Shown here in pieces: positions 1 through 36,909 of a stretch of 64,000 bases of DNA (the first letter of the stretch is position 1; each line of letters begins with the position of its first letter). The notes below the pieces were generated by a model. That model had not been told where the DNA came from and did no database searches. It was given only the letters and a program-made list of their open reading frames with translations. The translations under genes were made by a program, and so were the position numbers. This DNA is from Streptomyces violaceusniger (GTDB lineage: Bacteria; Actinomycetota; Actinomycetes; Streptomycetales; Streptomycetaceae), in the NCBI GenBank assembly GCA_005405945.1, contig BJHW01000001.1, positions 5,518,001-5,582,000 on the forward strand, written 5' to 3'.

Positions 1-1
1 G

Positions 2-1150
2 GCGACCACCGGCGAGAAGGCCAAGTCGCCGCGGAAGGTGGTCTGGGCGGCCACCGGCAAGCCCGTCCTGGCCTGGGAGACCGTCGTCACCGGCACACAG
101 GCCGACGGCACCCCGAGCGAGCTGCACGTCGTGACCGACGCCACCACGGGCAAGAAGCTGTCCCAGTGGGAGGGCGTCGAGACGGGCACCGGCACCAGCA
201 AGTACAGCGGCACGGTGCCCCTGGGCACCACCAAGAGCGGCTCCACGTACAGCCTCACCGACTCCACACGGGGCAACCACAAGACGTACGACCTGAACCA
301 GGGCAGCTCGGGAACCGGCACCCTGTTCACCGACGCGGACGACGTATGGGGCGGCGGGCGCCAGACCGCCGGCGTCGACGCGCACTACGGCGCGGCCGAG
401 ACCTGGGACTTCTACAAGGAGTTCCTGGGCCGCAACGGCATCAAGAACAACGGCGTGGGCTCGTACTCCCGCGTCCACTACGGCAACAACTACGTCAACG
501 CCTTCTGGCAGGACTCCTGCTTCTGCATGACGTACGGCGACGGCTCGGGCAACGCCAACGCGCTGACCGCGATGGACGTGGCCGGCCACGAGATGAGCCA
601 CGGCGTGACCGCGGCCACCGCGAACCTCAACTACAGCGGTGAGCCCGGCGGTCTCAACGAGGCCACCTCCGACATCATGGCCACCGCGGTGGAGTTCTAC
701 TCGGGCAACTCCGCGGACGCCGGTGACTACCTCATCGGCGAGAAGATCAACATCAATGGCGACGGCACCCCGCTGCGCTACCAGGACAAGCCGAGCAAGG
801 ACGGGGCGTCCAAGGACTACTGGTCCTCGACGCTCGGCAACCTCGACGTCCACTACTCCTCCGGCCCCGCCAACCACTTCTTCTACCTGCTGTCCGAGGG
901 CAGCGGCGCGAAGGTGATCAACGGCGTGAGCTACAACAGCCCGACCTACGACGGCTCGACCGTCACCGGGATCGGCCGGGACAAGGCCATCAAGATCTGG
1001 TACCGGGCCCTGACCACGTACTGGACCTCGACGACCAAGTACGCGGGCGCCCGCACCGGCACCCTCAGCGCCGCCTCCGACCTCTACGGGGCCAACTCCA
1101 CCGAGTACAAGGCGGTCGCCGCCGCCTGGACCGCGATCAACGTGAAGTAA
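2..1150 (+). CDS. M4-family (thermolysin-like) neutral metalloprotease, 3' part
   Basis: The reading frame is open from the left edge, so the signal peptide and most of the propeptide lie outside the window; about 382 residues are visible. The first ~50 residues look like the end of an FTP/PepSY propeptide. The catalytic zinc site is clear: HEMSH near nt 589-603, with the third ligand Glu in GGLNEATSD about 25 residues later. A later Gly-Pro-Ala-Asn-His stretch (near nt 865-880) fits the family's active-site His. The family is secreted, calcium-stabilised and zinc-dependent, and cleaves before hydrophobic residues. A strong hairpin follows the stop. It is probably not part of the peptide cluster. 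The family call is secure; the substrate is unknown. Confidence 0.93.
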   Translation, partial: ATTGEKAKSPRKVVWAATGKPVLAWETVVTGTQADGTPSELHVVTDATTGKKLSQWEGVETGTGTSKYSGTVPLGTTKSGSTYSLTDSTRGNHKTYDLNQGSSGTGTLFTDADDVWGGGRQTAGVDAHYGAAETWDFYKEFLGRNGIKNNGVGSYSRVHYGNNYVNAFWQDSCFCMTYGDGSGNANALTAMDVAGHEMSHGVTAATANLNYSGEPGGLNEATSDIMATAVEFYSGNSADAGDYLIGEKININGDGTPLRYQDKPSKDGASKDYWSSTLGNLDVHYSSGPANHFFYLLSEGSGAKVINGVSYNSPTYDGSTVTGIGRDKAIKIWYRALTTYWTSTTKYAGARTGTLSAASDLYGANSTEYKAVAAAWTAINVK

Positions 1151-1180
1151 TCCCCGGGGAAGTCCGAAAGAAGCCTGAGC

Positions 1181-1207
1181 GGGCCGCACCGGGGACCGGT
1201 GCGGCCC
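1181..1207 (+). terminator. Intrinsic terminator hairpin after the protease
   Basis: GGGCCGCACCGG pairs perfectly with CCGGTGCGGCCC around a 3-nt loop, 30 bp after the protease stop. There is no long T run, as is usual in Streptomyces. Confidence 0.8.
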
Positions 1208-1231
1208 GTTCCGGACGGGCCTCGTCATCCC

Positions 1232-1266
1232 TGTCGTAGCCGCTGGTCGCCACTTACGCTGCTGTC
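1232..1266 (+). promoter_or_regulatory. Possible leaderless promoter of the mycothiol-linked dehydrogenase
   Basis: No Shine-Dalgarno sequence precedes the ATG at 1267. TACGCT at 1255-1260 is a plausible -10 whose transcript would begin at or next to the ATG. The -35 (TGTCGT, 1232-1237) is weak. Leaderless mRNAs are common in Streptomyces. Confidence 0.35.
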
Positions 1267-2351
1267 ATGACTCAACAGGTACGCGGCGTGGTAGCCCCCG
1301 GCAAGGGCGAGAAGGTCAGGATCGAGACGATCGTGGTGCCGGACGCCGGCCCCGGCGAGGCGGTGGTCCGGGTCCAGGCGTGCGGCGTCTGCCACACCGA
1401 TCTGCACTATCGGGAGGGCGGGATCAACGATGAGTTCCCCTTCCTCCTCGGCCATGAGGCGGCGGGCATCGTGGAGTCCGTGGGCGACGGCGTCACGGAG
1501 GTGGCCCCCGGCGACTTCGTGATCCTCAACTGGCGCGCGGTCTGCCACGAGTGCCGGGCCTGCCGCCGCGGCCGCCCCTGGTACTGCTTCAACACCCACA
1601 ACGCGAAGCAGCCCATGACGCTGACCGACGGCACCGCGCTCACCCCGGCGCTCGGCATCGGCGCGTTCGCCGAGAAGACGCTGGTGGCGGCCGGGCAGTG
1701 CACCAAGGTCGACCCCTCGGCCTCGCCCGCCGCGGCCGGGCTGCTCGGCTGCGGGGTGATGGCCGGCATCGGCGCCGCGCTCAACACCGGCAACGTCCAG
1801 CGCGGTGACTCCGTCGCCGTGATCGGCTGCGGCGGGGTCGGCGCCGCCTCGGTCGCCGGGGCGCGGCTGGCCGGGGCCGCGAAGATCATCGCGGTGGACC
1901 TGGACGAGCGGAAGCTGGAGTGGGCCCGCTCGCTGGGCGCCACCCACACCATCGACGCGGGCAGCGCCGACGTCGTCGAGGCCGTCCGCGAGCTGACCGA
2001 CGGCAACGGCGCGGATGTCGTCATCGAGGCGGTGGGCCGCCCCGAGACCTACCGGCAGGCGTTCTACGCCCGCGACCTGGCCGGCACCGTCGTCCTGGTC
2101 GGCGTCCCCACCCCCGAGATGAAGCTGGAGCTGCCGCTCCTGGACGTCTTCGGGCGCGGCGGGGCGCTCAAGTCCTCCTGGTACGGGACTGTCTGCCGTC
2201 CCGCGACTTCCCCCTGCTGATCGACCTCTACCAGCAGGGCCGCCTCGACCTGGACGCGTTCGTCAGCGAGACGATCGGGCTCGAGGACATCGAGGAGGCG
2301 TTCGCCAAGATGCACCGCGGTGAGGTGCTCCGCTCGGTGGTGATGTTCTGA
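1267..2351 (+). CDS. mscR: S-(hydroxymethyl)mycothiol dehydrogenase-like zinc alcohol dehydrogenase (apparent frameshift)
   Basis: This is a class III, medium-chain zinc-dependent dehydrogenase of 361 residues once one base is restored. Visible motifs are the catalytic zinc ligands (GVCHTD, then GHEAAG), a cysteine-rich structural zinc loop (CHECRACRRGRPWYC) and a Rossmann GCGGVG. The family oxidises the mycothiol-formaldehyde adduct and related aldehydes with NAD. The frame breaks at the GGG run 2185-2187: one extra G turns a premature stop at 2220 into a continuous C-terminus ending in VVMF. The stop overlaps the start of a metallo-beta-lactamase-fold gene (TGATG), a pairing often seen with this enzyme. 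The mscR name rests on family resemblance. The frameshift is most likely a sequencing error. Confidence 0.8.
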
Positions 2352-2989
2352 TGACCCCTCCGCCCGTACGCGTCGACCACCTCGTCACCTCCGGCACCTT
2401 CTCGCTGGACGGCGGCACCTGGGAGGTGGACAACAACGTATGGCTGGTCGGCGACGACCACGAGGTCTACGTGATCGACGCCGCGCATGACGCCGACGCG
2501 ATCGCGGACGCCGTCGGTGACCGTCGGCTGCTCGGCATCATCTGCACCCACGGCCACGACGACCACATCGACGCCGCCCCCGCGCTCGCCGAGCGCACCG
2601 GCGCGCCGATCCTGTTGCACCCGGAGGACGAGGTGCTGTGGCGGATGCGCCACCCGGACCGCGCCCCGGACAAGCCGCTGGCCGACGGCGACGTCCTCAC
2701 CGTGGCCGGGACGCGGCTGCGGGTGGTGCACACCCCCGGCCACTCCCCCGGCGCGGTCTGTCTGTACGCACCGGCGCTGACCACGGTCTTCTCCGGGGAC
2801 ACCCTGTTCCAGGGCGGCCCGGGCGCCACCGGGCGCTCGTACTCGTCCTTCCCGACGATCATCGAGTCGATCCGGGAGCGGCTGCTGACGCTGCCCCCGG
2901 AGACGGTGGTCCGCACCGGCCACGGCGACTCCACGGCCATCGGGGACGAGGCCCCGCACCTGGAGGAGTGGATCGCGCGGGGGCACTGA
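2351..2989 (+). CDS. Metallo-beta-lactamase-fold hydrolase, glyoxalase II-like
   Basis: The protein has 212 residues. The zinc-binding signature THGHDDHID lies near residue 61, followed by the downstream ligands His (HTPGHSPG), Asp (FSGDTLF) and His (RTGHGDST). Its ATG overlaps the dehydrogenase stop by one base, so the two are co-translated. Small hydrolases of this family next to mycothiol-dependent aldehyde dehydrogenases are thought to hydrolyse the mycothiol thioester; that role is inferred here from position. It is cytoplasmic, with no signal peptide. Confidence 0.85.
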   Translation: MTPPPVRVDHLVTSGTFSLDGGTWEVDNNVWLVGDDHEVYVIDAAHDADAIADAVGDRRLLGIICTHGHDDHIDAAPALAERTGAPILLHPEDEVLWRMRHPDRAPDKPLADGDVLTVAGTRLRVVHTPGHSPGAVCLYAPALTTVFSGDTLFQGGPGATGRSYSSFPTIIESIRERLLTLPPETVVRTGHGDSTAIGDEAPHLEEWIARGH

Positions 2990-2999
2990 GGGCCGCCAC

Positions 3000-3025
3000 G
3001 GGGCCGTCCCCTCTCGGGCGGCCCC
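3000..3025 (+). terminator. Hairpin after the dehydrogenase/hydrolase pair
   Basis: GGGGCCG pairs with CGGCCCC, extended by CCC/GGG across a one-base bulge, starting 11 nt after the stop at 2989. Confidence 0.6.
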
Positions 3026-3049
3026 GCACCCCGTGACACCATCGGCCAT

Positions 3050-3547
3050 GTGATCGACCTGGACTACTCCCTTTCGCGCCGCTTCCCGGATCCCCCGCAG
3101 ACGGACTACCGGACCGCGGATGTCCGCACCCTGCGGCACGATCTGTTCTGCGGGGACGTCTACATCGCCGATACGGAGACGGACCGCGAGCTGTCCACGG
3201 CCTGGGGATGGGTGCCGGTGCTCGACTTCGTCTGGGCGCTGTGCGACATCGTGGAACGGCTCGACCGGGACCCGCGCGGCAGCCGTTCCGCCACGGCGGT
3301 TCGCGCGGAGCTGGACTTCACCGAGTCGACGGACCGGATGCTCTTCGAGCGCCGCTTCGGCTGGGTGGACATCACCGCCGACTGGGTGCCGCGGGAGGAG
3401 GCTCCGCTGACCTTCAACCACGCGGCCCTGCGCCGCGAGGCGCGCGACTTCCTGCACGATCTGATCGCCGATCTCGTCGATATGCATGAGGGGCTCGGCG
3501 ACAACCCGGTGGTGTGGAACCTGCAAGCCCGCTTTCCGCGGGTGTGA
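3050..3547 (+). CDS. Conserved hypothetical protein, 165 aa
   Basis: I do not recognise the family. The start is GTG at 3050; the ATG three bases earlier is followed at once by TGA. The protein is acidic and rich in Asp, Arg and Trp, with no signal peptide or membrane segment, and ends in FPRV. Codon use is normal for the region, so I believe it is a real gene. It sits alone between two hairpins and converges on the AarF-like gene. No function can be inferred. Confidence 0.65.
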   Translation: MIDLDYSLSRRFPDPPQTDYRTADVRTLRHDLFCGDVYIADTETDRELSTAWGWVPVLDFVWALCDIVERLDRDPRGSRSATAVRAELDFTESTDRMLFERRFGWVDITADWVPREEAPLTFNHAALRREARDFLHDLIADLVDMHEGLGDNPVVWNLQARFPRV

Positions 3548-3567
3548 ACCCGCGGCGGCCGCGGGTT
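3547..3567. terminator. Bidirectional terminator between convergent genes
   Basis: AACCCGCGG and CCGCGGGTT form a perfect stem around a tiny loop. It overlaps the stop codons of the rightward hypothetical gene and of the leftward AarF-like gene. Confidence 0.75.
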
Positions 3568-5523
3568 ACTGACGCCCGCGGAAGATGACGAACAGCATCC
3601 GCATCGACAGCACGGCGCTGAAGACGAGCAGGTGATAGCCCAGGATCTCGAAGAGCCGGGTCGAGGGGGTGACCAGCGGCCCGCCCGGCGCGTGCAGCAG
3701 GATGACCGCCATGATCCCGGAGGTGGCCGCGAGACAGGTGAGCAGGATCTCGTGCACCAGGTTCCGGATGTACCGCCGGTCCCGGCTGTCGGCGAAGAGC
3801 CGGACGTGGAAGCCGAGCCTGCCCTCCTCGAGGGCGCTGGTGACGCGGTCGAGCCGGCGTGGCAGCCGCCTCAGCACCGCCAGGGCCGACAGCACCTCGC
3901 CCTGGAACGACATGCCCGAGCCGGTGCCGGAACCCGAGCTCAGCCGCTCGAAACCCTGCCCGACGGCGAACGTCTGCGCCTCGGCCATGAGATCGAAGCC
4001 GGGTGACAGTTTGCCGAGCGTGCCCTCCAGCGTCGCCAGCGCCCGGAACACCGCGGCCACCTCGGGCGGGACCGCGAAACCGTGCTGGGAGACCAGCCGG
4101 AACAGGGCGGCGAAGACCTGCATGTCCAAGGCGGCCCCGGGGCGAAGTGGCGCGCCATGAACCGGCCGAGCGCCCGCTCCAGCTCCTGCTCGTTGATCTC
4201 CTCGGGCCGTGCCAGCACCTCGAGCAGGGCGTCGCACATGGCCGCCGGGTCCGCGTTGTGCACCGCGAGGAGGAACCGCGTCAGGGACGCCCGCAGACTG
4301 CTGTCGAGGCGGCCCACCGAGCCGAAGTCGATCAGACCGATCCGGCCGTCCTCCAGCAGCAGGATGTTTCCGGGGTGCGGGTCCGCGTGGAATATCCCGT
4401 CCACCAGGATCTGCAGCAGCTGATTGGTCAGCAACGCCCGTGCCAGCGCGTCGCGTCGCTCCGCGTTCTCGCCGCCGAACTCGCCACCCGCCGAGATCGG
4501 CAGGCCCGGCAGCCACTCCAGGACCAGGACGCGCTCACTGCTCAGCGCATCGTGGACGGCGGGCAGCGCAATGGTCTCGTCGGGAGCGCGCCGCTCCCAC
4601 GCGGCCCGCACGGTCGCCAGGTTGCGCGCCTCGACGCGGAAGTCCATCTCCTCCTGGATGGAGACGGCGAAGCCGTCGGCGAGGGCGACGACGCCCAGCG
4701 CACGCGCCCAGCGGGCCCGCTGCTCCAACATCCGGGCCATCCGGCAGATGATGTCCAGGTCGCGCTCGACGCTCGTCCGGATACCCGGGCGCTGCACCTT
4801 CACCGCGACCTTGCGCCCGGAATGCAGCCGGGCCAGATGGACCTGCGCGATGGACGCGGCGGCCAAGGGGGTGCTGTCGAACTCGGCGAAGATCTCCTCG
4901 ACGGGCCCGCCGAGCTCGCGGCGCAGCTGCTCCAGGATGTGGGCTTCCGGCTCCGCCGGCACCTGGTACTGCAACCGGCTGAGCTCGCTGACGTACTCCG
5001 GCGGCAGCAGATCATGGCGGGTGGACAGCATCTGTCCGAGCTTGACGAAGGTCGGTCCCGCCTCCTCCAGCGCCAGCCGCAGCGGCCGGGCGAGGTGGCG
5101 CTTGCCCTCCCGAGAGCCCGTACGGCCCCCGTCCCGGCCGAGAAGATACGGGCGCAGGCCGTGGCGCAGCACGATGGAGCTGATGTGAGCGTAGCGACGG
5201 GTTCTGGCGACGCGGGAGCGCAGTGTCCGCAGCAGCACCATGGGCAGGGCGGCCCCGCTGGGCAGCAACACCTCTGAGACCGCCATGAACCCCATGGCCA
5301 GCAGTAAGGTGCAGCCCACCTGGACGCCCGTCAACGCGCCCTGCTGGCCCGGCTGTTGCATGGCCCCGGCGAACATCGCCAGCCCGCCGATGGCGACCAG
5401 CCCGGTCAGCAGCATCCGGATGACGCCGACCCGCAGGTCCAACAGCCGCCGCGCGGCGACCGCGAAGACGACGATGAACACGCCGATGCTGATGGCCGCC
5501 AGCACGGCCTGGGTCACGGTCAT
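3566..5523 (-). CDS. AarF/ABC1/UbiB-family atypical protein kinase, membrane-anchored (apparent frameshift)
   Basis: About 652 residues after restoring one base. Three hydrophobic segments occupy the first ~90 residues and two more lie near the C-terminus. The kinase-like core has VAVKVQRPG (ATP Lys), EMDFRVEARN, and the diagnostic HADPHPGN followed by IDFGS. ABC1/UbiB proteins are ATPases or kinases linked to lipid and isoprenoid-quinone metabolism. The frame is broken at the adjacent C/G runs 4135-4142. I chose ATG 5523, 8 nt after the upstream gene's stop and preceded by a GGGAGC-type ribosome site; an upstream ATG at 5565 is less likely. A TTA leucine codon is present (5305-5307). It is the last gene of a three-gene leftward operon. 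Confidence 0.82.
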
Positions 5524-5530
5524 GTGCCGC

Positions 5531-6112
5531 TCAGCTCCCGGGTCCGCGGCGACGGTAGTAGGCATAGGTCAGGGCCAGCAGCAGCGGCCCCCACAGGGTC
5601 AGCAGCCCGATGCAGGTCGTCGCCAGCGCGTCCCACCAGCCGTTGGTGTAGGCGACATGGGAGACCCCGCCGATCTGGAATGTGGCGAGCGCCCAGTAGA
5701 CCAGCATTCCGGTGAGGAACAGTCCTCCGAGCGCGGCGGGCACAATCACCGCGAACGGTGGAATGCGCCGCCCACCCAGCACCGGAATCCAATGCGGCAC
5801 GACCTCACCCCATCCGCGCACCAGCCCGAAACTGAGGAGCGCGAAGGATTCCGACAGCACACTCAATCCGAAGATGTAGGGCACGGCCCACCACACATCG
5901 GTGGGATCCGACTCAACACTTCCCATGGTGAAGCCGAAGGCGAAAGGAAGTCGCCAGATGCATTGCGGAAGTCCCACCAGCGGGATCAGATGAGCGACGA
6001 TTTCGGCCCAGCGGGGTACGGGGCGATCCGTACCCGTATCCTTCGCGGGCCGACGCATCGTAGGAGTTGTCATGCCAGGAAGTATTCGGGCTTTCCGGAG
6101 GGGCGACATCAT
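5531..6112 (-). CDS. Small integral membrane protein, 193 aa, unknown function
   Basis: Four to five hydrophobic segments are visible and the C-terminus is basic (YAYYRRRGPGS). The first ATG (6112) overlaps the upstream hydrolase stop as ATGA, so translation is coupled. A loop reading LVRGWGEVVPHWIPVLGGRRIP closely parallels LVRPWGVVFPRWVPALAGRRVP in the separate gene at 38185-38730, so the two are paralogues. The family is common in Streptomyces, but I know of no function. Its stop is 8 nt upstream of the AarF-like start. Confidence 0.75.
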   Translation of the reverse strand: MMSPLRKARILPGMTTPTMRRPAKDTGTDRPVPRWAEIVAHLIPLVGLPQCIWRLPFAFGFTMGSVESDPTDVWWAVPYIFGLSVLSESFALLSFGLVRGWGEVVPHWIPVLGGRRIPPFAVIVPAALGGLFLTGMLVYWALATFQIGGVSHVAYTNGWWDALATTCIGLLTLWGPLLLALTYAYYRRRGPGS

Positions 6113-6969
6113 CCCCAGGCATGAAGGGACACGCCATGAGGTGGAGTGCCGGCCCGGCGCAGGATCTCCTCGGCCACGCGCTCCGGCGCCTCCTCCGGCT
6201 GCCAGTGGGAGACACCGGCCAGGATGACGAAGTGGTAGGGCCCGGTGACGTATCGGGCGGTTCCCTCGACGGCCGCCCGACTCGCCGCCATGTCGCCGTC
6301 GCTGGAGACGTACGTGGTCGGCACCGGCACCGCTGGGAAACCCTCGTGCTCGGCGAGCAGACTGCCCGAGCGGTACCAGTTCAGCGCCGCGTCCAGCACC
6401 CCCGGCCGGGTGTGCAGGTCCACGTAGCGGTCCACCTGCTCGGGCGCGACCGCCCCCGCGAACAGGGAGCGCAGCTGCGCCGCGCCGTCGGCGAGCATTC
6501 CCGCGGTGCTGTCCGGGGAGACGAAGTAGCCGATGTACCGGGACAGTTCCCGCTGCTCGGGGTCGTGGCGCAGGGCGTGCCAGTACGACTGGGGATGCGG
6601 GAAGGAGACGGCGGTCAGGGTGCGCACCCGATCGAAGTGGTGTGCGCCCAGGTACCAGGCGACGACCGCGCCCCAGTCGTGGCCGACCACATGGGCGGAC
6701 CGGATGCCCAGGGCGTCCAGGATGCGCAGGGCGTCCCCGGCGAGCAGCGGCAGCGCGTAGTCGTCCGGGCCGCCCGCGGGGCGGGCGCCGGCGGAGTAGC
6801 CACGCTGGTCGGGCACGACGGTGCGGAGCCCGGCCGCGTGCAGCCGGGGCAGCACCCCGTCCCAGGCGTGCCGGCTCTGGGGGAAGCCGTGGAGCAGCAG
6901 AACGGGATCGCCGCCTTCCGGCCCTGACACATCGACGTCGAAAACCAGTTGGCCGACGGGAACCCGCAT
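6109..6969 (-). CDS. Alpha/beta hydrolase, epoxide hydrolase/haloalkane dehalogenase type
   Basis: The oxyanion-hole motif HGFPQS lies near residue 28. The nucleophile elbow is GHDWGA, with Asp as in epoxide hydrolases, near residue 97. The C-terminal His sits in GVSHWQPEEAP. Length (about 286 aa) is typical. I prefer ATG 6969 because AGGGGTGGG precedes it at suitable spacing; a GTG two codons upstream (6975) is possible. It heads the leftward operon and shares a ~290-bp divergent region with the first NRPS gene. It could act on an epoxide in the peptide's acyl group, but the neighbouring genes argue equally for a housekeeping role. Confidence 0.8.
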   Translation of the reverse strand: MRVPVGQLVFDVDVSGPEGGDPVLLLHGFPQSRHAWDGVLPRLHAAGLRTVVPDQRGYSAGARPAGGPDDYALPLLAGDALRILDALGIRSAHVVGHDWGAVVAWYLGAHHFDRVRTLTAVSFPHPQSYWHALRHDPEQRELSRYIGYFVSPDSTAGMLADGAAQLRSLFAGAVAPEQVDRYVDLHTRPGVLDAALNWYRSGSLLAEHEGFPAVPVPTTYVSSDGDMAASRAAVEGTARYVTGPYHFVILAGVSHWQPEEAPERVAEEILRRAGTPPHGVSLHAWG

Positions 6970-6975
6970 ACCCAC

Positions 6976-7259
6976 CCCTGTTCAGTCTTCATGGTGGAAA
7001 GCCAGGCACGGTGTCAACCGTATTCAGCGCCTGGCGGTGGCATCTTCTGGAAGGTATCGAACCGGAGCTCTTCGAGCGGTTCCGATGACAGCGAACTGCT
7101 GCCCCTCGCTCGACCGTACGGCCCCGCCTCCCTGCCCATGGCAGCTTGTTGCAGCCACGGTTGCCCCCTTCCGGAGCTCGATGTTGAGTGGCCACTGAAA
7201 TGCGCTCACTGTATACGGGCGCGGATATCCTGTGCGCATATCGAGTGGGAGTTATTCAC
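6976..7259. promoter_or_regulatory. Divergent intergenic region between hydrolase operon and NRPS-1
   Basis: No gene is visible. The right part carries the shared cluster promoter module (7139-7189). A GGGAG ribosome site (7247-7251) lies 8 nt before the GTG start of NRPS-1. The left part must hold the promoter of the leftward operon, but I cannot identify it. A looser TGACAGCGAACTGCTGCCCC lies at 7086-7105. Confidence 0.6.
7139..7189 (+). promoter_or_regulatory. Cluster promoter module A (NRPS-1)
   Basis: TGGCAGCTTGTTGCAG (7139-7154) is followed by TTGCCC (7161-7166) as a -35, exactly 17 nt, then TTGAGT (7184-7189) as a -10. The leader to the GTG at 7260 would be about 65 nt. The same arrangement precedes four other promoters in the window. 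Confidence 0.7.
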
Positions 7260-22964
<15,705 letters not shown>

Positions 22965-22978
22965 GTGGAGATCACGAA

Positions 22979-34795
<11,817 letters not shown>

Positions 34796-34802
34796 TGTCC
34801 CA

Positions 34803-34842
34803 GGGAGGCAGGTTCCAGCCCTGCGGAGCGGGCCTGCCTCCC
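34803..34842 (+). terminator. Terminator after NRPS-2
   Basis: GGGAGGCAGG pairs perfectly with CCTGCCTCCC around a 20-nt, partly paired loop, 8 nt after the stop codon. Confidence 0.75.
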
Positions 34843-34847
34843 GGCCG

Positions 34848-34898
34848 TGACAGCTTGCTGCCCCTTCCCTTGTGGCGGCCGGACCATCCCCTTTGGAT
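34848..34898 (+). promoter_or_regulatory. Cluster promoter module F (ABC exporter operon)
   Basis: TGACAGCTTGCTGCCC (34848-34863) is followed, at the same offset as in the other sites, by TTGTGG (34870-34875), 17 nt, then TTGGAT (34893-34898). The leader to the exporter ATG would be ~42 nt. It is the most divergent of the five sites. Confidence 0.6.
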
Positions 34899-34946
34899 GT
34901 GCCGGAGTGCACGGCTTACCGAAAGTTCCAACTTTGGGGAGTGAGT

Positions 34947-35962
34947 ATGGAAACAGCCATCTCCGCGGAGGGTCTCCGCAAGAGGTACGCCGAGCACGAA
35001 GTGCTGCGCGGCATCGACCTGGCCGTCGGGGCGGGGGAGGTCCTGGGGCTGCTCGGCCCGAACGGGGCGGGAAAGACCACCATCGTACGGATCCTCGCCA
35101 CCCTGCTGCCGCCCGACGCCGGAAAGGTCACCGTCGCCGGTTACGACCTCGCGCGGGAACCGAAGGAGATCCGCCGCCGCATCGGCTTGACCGGCCAGTA
35201 CGCCGCGGTCGACGCGGTGTTGACCGGCCGGGAGAACCTCAGACTGATCGGTGTGCTGCTCGGCCTGGGCAAGCGCAAGGCCCGGGCGCGGGCCGATGAG
35301 TTGCTGGAGCAGTTCGATCTGGCCGACGCCGCCGACCGGCCCTCACGGTCCTACTCGGGTGGTATGCGCCGTCGGCTCGACCTGGCCGCGAGCCTGGTCG
35401 CGACGCCTTCGGTGCTCTTCCTCGACGAGCCGACCACCGGCCTGGACGTGACCAGCAGGCAGTTGCTGTGGCAGATGGTGCGGCAGCAGGTGGACAGCGG
35501 GGTGAGCGTGCTGCTCACCACCCAGTACCTGGAAGAGGCCGATCAGTTGGCCGACCGCCTCGTGGTGCTCGACAAGGGCACGCTGATCGCCGAGGGCACG
35601 CCGGAAGAGCTCAAGCGGAAGGTCGGCGGCGAGCGCCTTGAGGTGTCGGTGGCCACGGCGGCGGAGCTGCCCGCCGTGGTCAAGGCCGTCGCCGACGCGT
35701 CGGCGGACCCCCCTCGGTGGACGAGAAGGCCCGTCGCATCTCCATCCCGCTGGTCGGCGGCATGGACACCATCGCCTCGGTCACGGCCCAGCTGAAGGCG
35801 GTGGGAGCCGAGCCCGTGGACTTCGCGATCCGACGCTCCTCCATGGACGACGTCTTCCTCGCCCTCACCGGTCAGACGGCCACGTTGCGGGAGGACGGAG
35901 AGACCGGCCCGGCGGACCAGAACATCACGCGGCAGGCGCCGCACGGAGAGGAAGCGGCATGA
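34947..35962 (+). CDS. DrrA-type ABC transporter ATPase (apparent frameshift)
   Basis: About 338 residues after one base is restored. Walker A is GPNGAGKTT, the signature is SYSGGMRRRLDL, Walker B is VLFLDEPTTGLD, then the H-loop region TTQYLEEADQLAD. The C-terminal extension is typical of daunorubicin-resistance (DrrA) ATPases. ATG 34947 has GGGGAG five bases upstream. The frame breaks at the C run 35708-35713; adding one C joins ADPPSVDEKARRISIPL to the tail ending HGEEAA. ATGA overlap with the permease. Likely energises export of, and self-resistance to, the peptide. Confidence 0.9.
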
Positions 35963-36756
35963 GCAGCGACACCTTCACCCATTCCCGCGCGCTCATCGGC
36001 CGCCATCTGCGGCATCTGACGCGCACACCGCAGCAGCTGATGAGCATCACGCTGATGCCGGTGGTCTTCGTCCTGGTCTTCGGCTACCTCTTCGGCAGCG
36101 CCATCGACGTGCCGGGCGGCCAGAAGTACCAGGAATACATCATGGCCGGCATCTTCATCCAGGTCGTCATGAGCAACCTGGGGCTCACCGCGCTGGGCGT
36201 CGTGGGAGACCTCGACAACGGGCTGATGGACCGCTTCCGGTCGCTGCCCATCTCCCGCGCCGCCGTGCTGATCGGCCGCACCACCAACGATCTGATCCTC
36301 GTCGCCTGGAGCTTCGTCCTGATGTCGGGGATCGGCTTCCTGATCGGCTGGCGGGTCCACAACGACTTCCTGTCGGTGCTGGGCGGCTTCGGGCTGCTGC
36401 TCCTGCTGGGGTTGGCCACCTCCTGGCTGGGCGCACTGCTGGGGCTGGCACTGCGCAGCGCCGAGGCGGTCAATGCCATCGGGGCCATCATCGTGATGCC
36501 CATGTCGTTCCTGTCCAACGCCTTCATCCCGCTGGACGGCCTGCCGGGCTGGATGCAGTCGGTCGCGGAGTGGAACCCGGTCAGCGCTGTGGTCCTGGCC
36601 TGCCGGAAGCTCTTCGGAAACGCGGGAGGCTCCACCGGCGACTCGTTCCCCATGCAGCACCCGATCCCGATGGCGCTGGTGCTGACCGTTGCCCTGCTGG
36701 CCCTGGTGGTCCCGCTGACCGTCCGCGCCTACGAGAAGGCGGCCTCGAAGAAATAG
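35959..36756 (+). CDS. DrrB-type ABC-2 permease
   Basis: 265 residues with six predicted membrane segments. It carries the ABC-2 features of drug exporters: an N-terminal RHLRHLTRTPQQL stretch, then MAGIFIQ, LMDRFRSLPISR and a SNAFIPLDGLPGWMQ loop. It starts at ATG 35959, overlapping the ATPase stop, so the two are co-translated. The partner ATPase and its position between NRPS operons make it the probable exporter of the cluster product. Confidence 0.9.
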   Translation: MSSDTFTHSRALIGRHLRHLTRTPQQLMSITLMPVVFVLVFGYLFGSAIDVPGGQKYQEYIMAGIFIQVVMSNLGLTALGVVGDLDNGLMDRFRSLPISRAAVLIGRTTNDLILVAWSFVLMSGIGFLIGWRVHNDFLSVLGGFGLLLLLGLATSWLGALLGLALRSAEAVNAIGAIIVMPMSFLSNAFIPLDGLPGWMQSVAEWNPVSAVVLACRKLFGNAGGSTGDSFPMQHPIPMALVLTVALLALVVPLTVRAYEKAASKK

Positions 36757-36787
36757 CCGCTCCCCACCGCCCCGGCGGCCCGAGACC

Positions 36788-36832
36788 GACGTCGGCCTTC
36801 ACGACCCCATGGGGATCGTGGAGGCCGAGGTC
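36788..36832 (+). terminator. Terminator after the exporter operon
   Basis: A 21-bp imperfect inverted repeat (three mismatches) with a 3-nt loop, 32 nt after the permease stop. Confidence 0.65.
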
Positions 36833-36909
36833 ATGTTCGGAGACATTCCGGCCCCCGGCGGAACGCCGAACAGTTGAATCCCATCATCCCCTGCCGAAGG
36901 GCAACACTC

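Noticed and set aside
7086..7105. Second activator element before NRPS-1
   Set aside because: TGACAGCGAACTGCTGCCCC has altered spacing between half sites and no aligned -35; too weak to call.
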